A stretch of 22,700 nt of DNA. It comes from Balamuthia mandrillaris. Its lineage: Eukaryota > Discosea > Longamoebia > Balamuthiidae. Positions 1 through 9,117 of this stretch are shown here, one piece after another. The stretch is taken from contig JAVKOQ010000632.1 of NCBI GenBank assembly GCA_031835245.1, positions 1-22,700 of the forward strand. The letters run 5' to 3'. Made by a program: the position numbers and the translations under genes. The notes under the pieces are model-generated. The model was not told the DNA's origin, ran no database searches, and saw only the letters and a program-made list of their open reading frames with translations. Position 1 is the stretch's first letter; each line of letters starts with the position of its first letter.

Positions 1-2489
1 AGGAAAATACTCGCTTGCCACCGTTGAGCCAAGAATGGTTACATGAGTCGTCTTTGGCAGATGCCCTTATGTCAGCTACTCCCCCAAAGGCAACAACAAG
101 CCGTCATCGAATGAAAGGACAACAAGAGAGGATGTCAGAAGAAGAGGAAGAGGAAGATGAAGACGAAGAGCAACAAGAAGAAGAAGAAGAAGAAGAAGAA
201 GAAGAAGCGATGATGGAGGAAGATCCAGAGGCCTTCTTACATCCCCCACTGGATCACCAGCAATTAGAGCAAGCGGCCCAAAAGGAAGCGATAGTAGATA
301 AGCAGCATTCCGCCAAGGAAAAGTTGTTCCTCTACCGTATAAAGCTGACCCATTATTGTCCTCCCTTTACGGTGCAAGAAGCCTTGGCAGAGAACGCGTT
401 GAACTTTGCCAGTCTGAAATCCTTGAAAGGCATGCGCATTTCTACCAGCATCAACCTTTCTGGACCTTTGGAGGATGTTAGGCGGTTGGTGCTCGCTGTT
501 CGTCGCTGCTTGATGAAGGAAGCGCAACAACAGAATACTCTGCTGGAGTTGGATCCTTTGGACAGAAAGGTCTGGAAGACACGCATTCATCATCCGGTTC
601 GTTCTCAGCTGGAGCGAGTGTGGCCGCACATCGCAGTGGAAAAATCCAAAAAACCTGAGCGAAGACGAAGCAAAAGCAGCAGCAGCAGCACCAAAAGCAA
701 GAACAAGAGTACAGCTAGCAGCTCTGCTACAGTTAACATGCCAGCAGGCCAGTTATCCGATGCAGCTGCTATTGTGCATGTCAAAGATTTGCCTGAGCTG
801 GATGCTATATCACCACTCGCAGCTGATTGGTAAGTCGTTTTTTTATTTGTTTGTTTGTTTGTTTGTTTGTTTCATAGCAACAACTCACCACTTTTTCACT
901 TTTCTTTTTCTCTTTTCCTCTTTATTTCTCTCTCTCTCTTTCTCTCTTTCTCTCTCTCTCTTTTTCTCTTTCTGTTACTCTCCAGGGATTTACAATATGT
1001 GGATCAATTGGAAGACAAAACGTGGCAGCCCATCCATACAGCCTCTACCAAAGTCGGCACTACAGAAATGAAGAGGGAGAAGCATCGCGCCAAACGCCAT
1101 TCGGTTAGGCACCAAAAAGCCATGGACAAGCTGGCTCAGAAGAGCAGTGAGCTGCAGCAAGATATCTCTGTTGATGCCAGCCCCTGCATTGACTTGACAG
1201 AGTTTTTTGGGCCTGACCTTCGCTCTTTTGCTGCTGTGGACCACCAGAGTAGTAGTTTGAATGATGCAGAGTTTAGTCTTGATGATGGCAGTCGTCTGGG
1301 TGGTGGTGGTGGTGGTGGTGGTGGTGATGATGATGCAAATGCTACATCAGTTGGTGAGTTTGTAGACAAAATGGACATAGCAGCAGCAGCAACAGCAGCA
1401 ATAGCAGCAAAAAGAAAGCAGCAAAAACCAAGCTCAACAAAGCGCCCAAGAGCTATGTCATCCTCTGCTGCCTCTTCTTCTCCTGCAACAAGCAAGAAGC
1501 CACGGAAAGCAGATGATGATGTGCTGCTGAAAGAAAAGAAAAAGAAGCAAAAGCAGAAGCAAAAGCAGAAGCAGAAGCAGAAACAGAAACAGAAGCAGAA
1601 GCAAAAGCAACAGCAGAAAAAGAAGAAAAAGAAGACCACCACCAAGTCGGAGGAGTCAGAGGCGGCAGATAAGTCAGAGGAGTCAGAGCAGGAAGAGGAA
1701 AAATCCAAGAAGAAAAAGAAGCCTACAGCTTCTACCAAGTCTACTGCTCCTAGTATCAGCAGCAGCAGTAGCAATAGCAGCTCCTCAGAGAATGATGATG
1801 CTGATGCTGATGATGATGATGATGATGAGATTGCCAGTCTCATGAGTGTTGATATCACTCCTGCAACAGGTAAGAGGTGCTCATGTTTGGTGGTTACTAC
1901 AACAACCACAACATCCACTACTCCTACTCGTTTTTTTTTTCTTTTTTTCTTTTTGTTATTACTTGCTTATATCCGTCCTTTCTTTGCACAATAACAACAC
2001 ACAAATGCATCGCATCTCACTTGCATGCATGCATGCATACAGATACACCACGTGGTGGTGGTGGTGGTGGTGGTGGTGGAAATAACAAAAGCAAGACAAA
2101 TATGCCCAAGACAGCTCCATCAGCAGTTGCAGTGGATGAAGAGAGTGATGATTCCATTCTGATCGACGTGTTGGGATGTATGTATTATATTTCATTTTGT
2201 CTGTTGGTTGGAGTTTGTTTGTTGGATTGTTTGTCCTTTTCCTCTTTGTGTTTTTTTCTTTTTGGCTGTTTTGGTTGCAATTCTATCCTTATGCAGTAGC
2301 GCTCCGTCGGAGCGGCAGCTTTTTAACTCCAGTTTTGTGTTTTTACTATTCATTGTTTTTTGATTGTCTTTTGGTGTTGATTGTTTAGCGCTCCATCGGA
2401 GCGCTATCTTTTTGGTGTTTGTTTGCAGTGTTATGCCTTTGTGATTTCTCATTCCATTACTTACTGATTGTGGTTGTTGTTGTCTTATG

Positions 2490-2526
<37 letters not shown>

Positions 2527-2923
2527 ATTGTTTTAGTATCAAAGCAAACTGCTAGTGACCCAGCTAAACAAGCAGCAGCAACAGCAGAAGAAGAAGAAGA
2601 AGAAGAAGAAAAAGAAAAAGAAAAAGAAAAAGAAAAAGAAAAAGAAGAGGAACAGAGAAGCAAAGATGCTAGCAGAGACAAGGAAGAAGAAGAAGAAAAA
2701 GAAGAAGAGGAGGAAGCAGAAGAAGAAGTAGAAGAAGAAGAAGAAGCAAAAGCTGGAGAAAAAGAAGCAGAAAAACAGAAAGGAGAGGAAAACACAAGTG
2801 CATCCAAGAGCCTTAGCAACAAATCTACGCGCAAGGCTGCAGCTGCTGCCCAAAAGGCTATTGCTACTGCTGCAGCCAAATCATCTTTGCAAAGTGCTGC
2901 TGCTGCTGTGGCTGCGTCATCTA

Positions 2924-2962
<39 letters not shown>

Positions 2963-3435
2963 AAGGAGCCACAACTCGTTCACAACGCCGTAACACAGGC
3001 AGGTGATCTCTTTCTCTTTTTATATTTGTTGGTTAGTTGAGTGATAGCTTGAGTTGGTTGGTTGGTTGGTTGGTTGATGGTAATAATATTGGTTAAACAA
3101 TGGATAGATAGCTGAATAGTAAAGTAATAATGGTGGTGATGGTAATAATGGTTAAGAGTGCTGAGTGAGAGTAAGTGAGTAATAGTAGTGATTGTTGTTG
3201 TAAATAATAGATAGGCAACAAAAAAAGACAACTGAGTATGAAAAGGCAATTATAAAAATGAAAAAGGAAAAAAAAGAGAAAGAAAGAAAATGATTTTAGG
3301 AAAGAAAAGGAAAAACAAAACAAGTAACCACATAGTTCTCATTTAGTTTTATCATCTCTTTATTCATTCATCCTCAATTACTAACTTCTTGTTTCTTTTG
3401 TTTCACAATTTGTTGTTTGTGTTTGTGTCTACTAT

Positions 3436-3467
<32 letters not shown>

Positions 3468-4872
3468 TTAACAAACAGAAGATAATCTATCTATTCCTGC
3501 TGCCTTTGACCAACCTCCACCAATAAACAACAACAATAACAACAACAACAACAACAACAACAAAGAAGTAGCAGTAGCAAAAACAATAGTAGCAACAGCA
3601 GCAAAAGAAGAGGATGATGAAATAATGATTGTCTCAATATCATCATCATCATCATCATCATCCTTATCCACAACATCTCTCTATCATCACTTGCCTCCCT
3701 ATCAGGCTCTGGACTCTCGCTCTTTCATTCGCAAGCAGTTTTTGGATCATTATTGGTTAAAAACACCACCATCAGCTACCACCCTTGATTCTGCTCCAGT
3801 TATTGCTACTGTTGATAACCCTGCAGAACTCTGTTCACCTCCTTTTTCTGCATCACCCTTTTCATCTACCACCACCACCACCACCGCCACCACCACCGCC
3901 ACTATTACCACCACAGCATCAACAACCCAAACACAACCACGACAACAACAACCGAAAAGGATGATTTCTTCTTCTGGTTCTTCTTCTTCATTTGCTTCTT
4001 CTTCTTCTTCTTCTTTTTCTTCTTCTTCTTCTTCTTCAACAAATTCAGAGTCCTTTGTCTTTGAGAACAATGAAGATGTTATGGATAGCGGTAGCAATTG
4101 TAATTTATTGTCATTATCATCATCCTCATTAGACGGAGGAGGAGGAGGAGCAGAAACAGATATAGATGCAACAAGTAAAACAACAGCCACACCAACGTTG
4201 ATAGATTTGTTGTTGTTGACCGACGACAAAGAAGAAGAAGAAGAAGAAGAAGAAGAAGAAGATAAAGAAAAACACAAAGAAGAAAAACAAGAAAAGAAGA
4301 AAAGAGATAACCAACATATTGGAGCTAGAACAGCAAATGATAATACTGATGATACCACACATGGCAGCAGTAGTCGTAACGGTGGTGATGGTGCTGGCAG
4401 ACGTCTTTCTCGTGCTATCACATTGATGAACCATTTGTCAGAAGAGCGCTGGACAGAGTTGACAGCAGTGACGAGTCGATGGAGCCCTTCGACCCAACGT
4501 AAACATGCTTGGACTTTGGCCATCTGGGAAGCGCATTGTGCACATCATCAATGTTTGCCAGCTCTTCCTTTGAATCTCCAACGCCATAATGTAGGAGCCT
4601 TTGTTCAATGGTTGATTTTGGATGTGGGGTATGCCTTGAGCTCTGTGCGTGATGTCATGATTGCCAGTCTTTATCGTTTGCATGATGAAAGTATCCAACA
4701 ACAGCTTGATACCCTTGCTGCCTCCTCCTCCTCCTCCTCCTCCTCCTCCTCCTCCACTTCCTCTGTTTCTTCCATCTCTTCATCCCCAGCATCATCACCT
4801 ACTTCTATTATCACCACAACCAGCAGGAATGCTTCTCCTCTATCCAAAACCCTTCTTGGTGATGGTGTCACT

Positions 4873-4924
<52 letters not shown>

Positions 4925-5268
4925 GACGCACGACAGCAATGATGGCAACAGATCATGCCTACTTGTTGTTGCTAAAGAACCAAATGGATGCCATCAAAGA
5001 TCAAGTCAAACAGGCCATTCGGCATTGCAAAAGAGCCAAACCCTCCTGTTCTAGCAAACAATTGTGCAAAGATGCTTGTTTGCTGGATGACGTCTTGCAT
5101 ATCATCGCATCCACTCCAGATGGACTGGTGAGCAAAGCTGGTGAAGCCAGTTGTTGGTTACACAGTGTTTGTACTGGTGCCAGAGCCATTACAGCAGCAA
5201 ACATTCGTTTGGGTGATATTGTGGCATTTCGACCTAAACTTTCATCCTCCTTTTCCAACAACAACAAT

Positions 5269-5314
<46 letters not shown>

Positions 5315-6138
5315 GCCGCAGCAGCAGCAGCAGCAACATCAGCTGTCACCACCAAGAGGATGCCTTTTCTCCTCCTCTTTATTTCCTTTCTTTGCGCCAA
5401 CAAGTCACCAAAGGAATACCAAATCATTGGAATCATGTCGTTACTTTTGAAGGTTATTTAACACCACCACCACCACCACCACCACCACCACCAGGAGGAA
5501 TATCTTCATCATCACCATCCCCGTTATCCTCATTGCCACTTAGCACCACTACTACCACCTCTACCATCACGACCGCTGCTGCATCAACAACATCAACCGC
5601 TGGAGTTTGTCTTGGAGATTTTATTTACTGGCTAAACAAGCATCTGCTGTGCAAGCATGGTTTGGATTTGCGAGAGTTTCACAACTGGTGCTTGACAGAC
5701 AAACAAAAACAAACATCATTATGGGGATGGTCACGCGATACTTTGAATGCCAAGCTGCAAGACCGCGCTGTTCGGGCTGGTTATCCTGAAGGGTTATTCT
5801 CCTTTCACTCCTTACGTGCTGGCTTCCTTTGCACTGCCTTGATCTTGGAGGGACTGCAGGAAGGGCATAGTCAGAACAATGTACTGGATACCACTGCCCT
5901 TATCGCAGGTTGGGTACCTCGTGGTAGATCTCAGCAAGTCTACGTCAAGGATACATTAAAACGTGCTATTGTGGCCAATCGCTTGGTTAGCAATGTTACC
6001 ACCCTTCATCCTTCTTCTTCTTCTTCTTCTTCTTCTTCTTCTTCTTCTTCTGCTGCTGCTGCTGATCATCATTCTCCTGGGCCTCGACATTGTGGTTTGT
6101 TATTCATCTGATTTTTTGTTTTTCTTTTGTTTTTTCTT

Positions 6139-6179
<41 letters not shown>

Positions 6180-7672
6180 TCTATAAACCACCTGTGCTTA
6201 CTTTTTCTCTTTGTGGTTTTTTTTATCCTCACTCCCTTGCAGTGATTGCTCCAGAGCTAGTTACCAAAGAAGCATTTCACAATCTATCCCCAGAGGCTTT
6301 GCAACAATCCAAGTGGTCTGCAGATACCAACTATCAGAGTTTTATCCATGCTGTTCGCCAACGGTTTGTTTGTTTGTTTGTTTGTTTGTTTGTTTTTTTT
6401 TTGTTGCCCTTTGCTTGTTGTTGTTTGTTTGTTGGTTTGTTTGTTTGCTGGTTTGTTTTGTTTGGATGGTATCTACCACTATCTATCAATCTATTCAGTC
6501 ATGGCTTGTTTGTTTGCTTGCTTGCTTGCTTGTTTGCATTCAAAAATGCACCTTTAGACTCAGCGCTCAGCTCGAACGCAGAGGTTTATTGTAGCAGCAA
6601 CAACATTCATGGTCTAAACAATAATTGTTCTGATGGATTGGTGTTGGTCTATTTGTTCTTCTTTTGACATTGCATCATTTATTCACACTTTGTTTTTTGT
6701 CTCTTTTTCTTTCTTTCTTTCTTTCTCATTCTTTCTTTTTCTCTTTTTCTCTTTTTCTTTCTTTTTCTTTCTTTTACACTGCTTCTTTAGTTTCATGAAA
6801 CGAACAGATTTACCAACCAAAGATCAACAAATACGATTTTATCGCTCCTTGTGGCTTGAATGTTGTACTGCTTGGGTAGACAATCAGATGAGTTTGACAA
6901 GGATGTGTTAGCTGAAGCTGCAGCAACTTATGCGGCCAAAAACAAATCTCCTCTTCGTTGGCCCAATATTCATCGTCAGCTTTGCCGTCAACATATCTCT
7001 GGCATTCTACAAGGTTTTTTCAGTGGCTTGAATGAGCTGGTGGATGAGTTTGTAGCTCCTGTACTTCCCAAGTTGGTCAACGGATCACCCATTCACAAAG
7101 CATTCCTCACCTCTCGTCGTCAAGAGCAGCCATTCTTACCTACTTCTCCTAATGACGTTCTGAAAAAAAACGATGATGATGATGATGATGATGAAAGGAA
7201 TCATAACTCAAAAGAAAAAACACCACCACGACAACGAGTTCGCAGAGCACTTCAGCAGCGACAACAAATGTTATCCAATCGACTCAAATATCAGAAGAAT
7301 GGTCATCGACAACGGATTGCTTGGCAGACACCAGAAATCCGTAGACTTGTCACTTGGCGCTTGTGTGATGGATGGTCTTGGTTGGAGATTGCCAAACACT
7401 TGCCTACCCAACGCCGAACCAACAATGATTGCTATGACAAATGGCGCAATCTCCTCACAGAATTCTTCAACAATCTCGATGCTTTGAAAGACAAATACTT
7501 GGTGGCCCATGATGGGGACTTTGACACACCGGATGACGACCATGCTTCCCTCCCATCATCTCCTACTTCTACTACCACCACTACAGTCATATCCATCTTG
7601 GATGAAGAGGAAGAGACAAAGGAGAATGATGATGATGATGATGATGATGATATTATGATTATATCCAGTTAG
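1..7672 (+). CDS. Giant tyrosine recombinase plus Myb/SANT-like protein, 5' partial
   Basis: The frame is already open at the left edge, so the true start is outside the window; the first in-frame ATG is at 69. Proposed exons are 3-829, 986-1869, 2043-2177, 2537-2989, 3479-6094, 6243-6363, 6791-6864 and 6912-7672. Phases chain without a stop to give 1956 residues in the window. Donors include GTAAGT (830), GTAAGA (1870), GTATGT (2178) and GTTTGT (6095, 6364). Weak points are the donor at 2990 (GTAACA) and the short intron 6865-6911. Exon 1 encodes an acidic stretch and then an unrecognised folded segment (about 310-640). Exons 2-4 are mostly low complexity: poly-Gly, KQ and EK repeats, Ser and Glu. 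Exon 5 holds a tyrosine recombinase; exon 8 a Myb/SANT-like domain (about residues 1835-1890 of the partial product, conserved Trp and IA..L pattern) and a poly-Asp tail. The likely role is nuclear DNA binding and recombination, inferred from domains only. It could be a domesticated Crypton or a large mobile Crypton relative. Confidence 0.7.
846..873 (+). repeat. (GTTT)n tract at the start of intron 1
   Basis: Intron 1 (830-985) begins with GTAAGT, runs into about seven copies of GTTT, then a CT-rich tract up to the TCTCCAG acceptor. The repeat is on the transcribed-sense strand and nearly free of A. Confidence 0.85.
1540..1625 (+). repeat. Coding (AARCAR)n repeat encoding Lys-Gln dipeptides
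   Basis: About twelve alternating AAG/AAA and CAG/CAA codons give a Lys-Gln repeat in exon 2, followed by a Lys run. Third-position variation shows the tract has accumulated synonymous changes rather than being a fresh expansion. Confidence 0.85.
2019..2040. repeat. (TGCA)n palindromic tract in intron 2
   Basis: An alternating TGCATGCATGCA tract lies just before the acceptor of intron 2 (intron 1870-2042). It is self-complementary at every register. A related tract occurs at 22573-22594. Confidence 0.7.
2297..2406. repeat. Twin GC-rich palindromes in intron 3
   Basis: Two near-identical hairpins lie in the T-rich intron 2178-2536. The first (2300-2314) reads CGCTCCG-T-CGGAGCG. The second (2386-2406) has a 9-bp perfect stem TAGCGCTCC with a 3-nt loop. 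They are about 87 bp apart and far more GC-rich than the intron around them. They could be the ends of a small non-autonomous element, a protein-binding site pair, or an RNA structure. No target-site duplication was recognised. Confidence 0.65.
2490..2530 (+). repeat. (GTT)n tract near the 3' end of intron 3
   Basis: About eleven GTT units precede the TTTTAG acceptor at 2535-2536. The tract probably also provides a poor-quality polypyrimidine region for splicing. Confidence 0.8.
3052..3468 (+). repeat. (TTGG)n and (TTGC)n tracts in intron 4
   Basis: Intron 4 (about 2990-3478) carries a GTTG tract at 3052-3075 and a TTGC tract at 3436-3467. Between them is purine-rich AT-heavy sequence with no coding signal that I can see. 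The exon 4 donor is uncertain: GTGATC at 3003 looks stronger than GTAACA at 2990, but only the latter keeps phase with the acceptor at 3478. Confidence 0.7.
3964..4040 (+). repeat. Coding (TTC/TCT)n microsatellite, Ser-rich
   Basis: Repeated TCT/TCA/TCC codons encode Ser runs with Phe interruptions in exon 5, ahead of the recombinase core. Similar coding tracts in this exon are (ACC)n at about 3868-3905, (GAA)n at 4229-4260 and (TCT)n at 6010-6051. Confidence 0.8.
4875..4921 (+). repeat. Coding (GCA)n run encoding poly-Ala inside the recombinase
   Basis: About fifteen nearly pure GCA codons encode an Ala run, after a (TCC)n Ser run at 4720-4755. Both fall between the core-binding segment and the first catalytic Arg. 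The purity of the run suggests a recent or ongoing expansion. Confidence 0.85.
5257..5313 (+). repeat. Coding (AAC)n run encoding poly-Asn inside the catalytic domain
   Basis: About nineteen AAC/AAT codons, then AGC codons for Ser, are inserted between the first catalytic Arg and the catalytic Lys. A (CAC/ACC)n-type tract at 5462-5491 adds ten Pro residues after the Lys. Confidence 0.85.
6139..6180 (+). repeat. (TGGC)n tract in intron 5
   Basis: About ten units of GGCT fill the middle of intron 5 (6095-6242), after a GTTTGT donor and before a CCTTGCAG acceptor. Confidence 0.85.
6364..6788 (+). repeat. (GTTT)n, (TTGC)n and (TTTC)n tracts in intron 6
   Basis: Intron 6 (6364-6790) starts directly in a GTTT repeat (6364-6393). 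It has a TTGC tract at about 6510-6535 and a long CT-rich TTTC tract (about 6705-6775) before its TTTAG acceptor. The donor itself is the first unit of the repeat. Confidence 0.75.
7300..7480 (+). other. Myb/SANT-like DNA-binding domain of the giant gene
   Basis: A basic Gln/Arg-rich lead-in is followed by a helix pattern with Trp at about 7322, GWSW at about 7371-7385, an IA..L helix, an RT turn and a closing KW.NLL helix near 7440. This matches the tryptophan spacing of Myb/SANT-type three-helix domains. Fungal Cryptons carry a C-terminal GCR1_C DNA-binding domain in the same relative place; the fit here looks closer to Myb/SANT, but the two are hard to separate by eye. Confidence 0.6.
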
Positions 7673-7754
7673 ATTATATATATATTCCTATGAGAAAATT
7701 GAAAAAATTGCTACTTTGTCCCACTTTATCCATTGGACTTATAGACTTAGAGTT

Positions 7755-9117
7755 TTATAGAATGGACCATGGGGAGTTGAATGCTGTAGGTTCTGAGTAC
7801 CCGCCCCTAACCCTAACCCTTTCCTTGCCTACTGATGCATAGAAGTTTGTGGTCTTGCTTCCATCATCATTTTCATGTTCTTCATAAAACAGTTTGTCTC
7901 GATGAAGGCCTTCAACTACTACTCTTCTGACACCTTGCATTAAGTCTGTTGTCATGTTGATAAGACAGCGTTGAGCTTGCCATGCTGCCTTCTTTAATCC
8001 CCAGTGTTGAATATCTTCTTTTTCTTTTCCATCATTCTCATCTTCATTTGCATCATCATCATCTTCTTCTTCTTCTTTTTTTTCTTTTTCTTTTTCTCTT
8101 TGTTCTTTTTTATTCTTTTCTTTGGTCTGGTCTTTGATAGAACCAAAATATGTTTGCACAATCTTGTTCCATCTTTGCAAATTCCATTCACCAAAAGCAA
8201 GACGTTCCTGTGGTACGAAGAATTGGCCAGAAGATGTCATTTCACTTTCGTTGTATATCATGGAAGTATGTGTTCTTAGTTGCATCTTTGCATCTTGAGC
8301 AGACTCATGCAAGAATCTTTGAGCTGTATTGATAGGAAGAAGATGCTTTGCCATGGTGTCAAAAGTCAACAACCAACATAATGTCTTTGATAGATGAAGT
8401 AGATGATTGTGAACTGTACTAGGACTGCTGTACTGTAGTTGACAGAAGTGATGAAATGCTCAAAGACGTGTTTGATCAAATAACATTATTACTGAGAGCT
8501 CAAATGGCTCAACTGTCTTTTCATCTTTTTTATCTTGTTTCTTCTTTTTCTCTTCTTCTTCTTTCTCCTCTTTCTCCTCTTCCTCTTCTTCCATTTTCTT
8601 CTTTTTTCTTTCCTTTTTTTCTTCCTTAAGTTTGCTCTCACACAATTCCACAAATCAAAAAAAGATGCCTAGAGTCTCTTGCTGTTTGAATAATGCTTTT
8701 TGTTGCGATACTTTGCTGGGCCTGATTTTTTTCCTTTGTTGTGATGTCCAATTGTGAAGCATCTTGTCGTCTTCTTTTCTTGTCTTTCTCTTCTTTTATC
8801 AATTGTCGTATTTCTGGTATTCATTTTTTCAGTTGCTTCCAATTAATGCCATAAAAATGTTTGCGATGTCCTCTCTTTGTTTTCTGTTCAACAATCAGTA
8901 GTTGTTATAATAACTCATAGTTTGAATAACAAGCTGGATAAGAAGCACTAATTGCAGCAGTTTGTTCTGCTAACAAAGCTTCTCGAAGTGATGAAGAAGA
9001 AGAAGATGATGATGATGATGATGAAAAAGAAGAAGATGAGATAATACTGTTTTTTGGTTGTTGCATGCCTAGGTGTTGTATATTAGTAAGAAATAACAAT
9101 AATGATAAGAACAACAC
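7755..9117 (-). pseudogene. Eroded coding remnant of unknown family
   Basis: On the - strand, protein-like sequence continues across the whole interval with several interruptions, so it looks like a broken gene. The upstream end has a hydrophobic start and a Ser run. A basic middle part includes a GHRKHFYGINW segment. A Lys/Glu-rich coiled stretch follows (8460-8651). The last part (8372-7755) has a helix beginning SPSTVHNHLLHL and an acidic insert. The SPST helix recalls the core-binding segment of tyrosine recombinases, but I cannot assign a family. It converges on the giant gene with an 82-bp gap. An alternative is a live multi-exon gene whose splice sites I did not resolve. Confidence 0.45.
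7804..7820 (-). repeat. Interstitial telomere-like repeat (TTAGGG type)
   Basis: CCCTAACCCTAACCCT (7805-7820) is 2.7 units of the common TTAGGG telomere repeat, read on the - strand. It lies inside the eroded - strand frame, about 130 bp beyond the end of the giant gene. A tract this short can arise by chance or from break repair by telomere addition. Confidence 0.6.

Larger units (their letters stand above)
4432..6000 (+). other. Tyrosine recombinase domain within the giant gene (Crypton-like)
   Basis: A SAM-like core-binding segment (about 4432-4700, with the typical SPSTQRKHAW helix start) precedes a catalytic domain. Catalytic residues can be placed. The first Arg is in TGAR (codon 5182), the Lys in VTKG (codon 5410) and the HSLRAG box has His at 5806 and Arg at 5815. 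Trp replaces the second His in AGW (codon 5911), and the nucleophile Tyr is in QVYVKD (codon 5941). Order and the ten-residue Trp-to-Tyr spacing fit the family. No reverse transcriptase or RNase H is visible nearby, which argues against DIRS/Ngaro retroelements and for a Crypton-type enzyme or a host descendant. The domain is swollen by Ser, Ala, Asn, Pro and Thr runs between its structural elements. Confidence 0.8.

Noticed and set aside
1136-1918. Long - strand open frame opposite exon 2 rich in Ser, Phe and Val
   Set aside because: It is the complement of the coding repeat tracts; the + strand frame has splice-consistent neighbours and protein-like sequence.
3053-3468. CRISPR-like array from regularly repeated units in intron 4
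   Set aside because: The units are simple tetranucleotide repeats without unique spacers, in a eukaryotic intron.
3750-4523. Long - strand open frame opposite exon 5
   Set aside because: Its sequence is poly-Glu, poly-Val and poly-Ser produced by reading trinucleotide repeats backwards; the recombinase frame on the + strand explains the region.
3625-6111. DIRS- or Ngaro-type retroelement as source of the recombinase
   Set aside because: No reverse transcriptase, RNase H or methyltransferase sequence was seen on either strand nearby, and the domain sits in a spliced gene.
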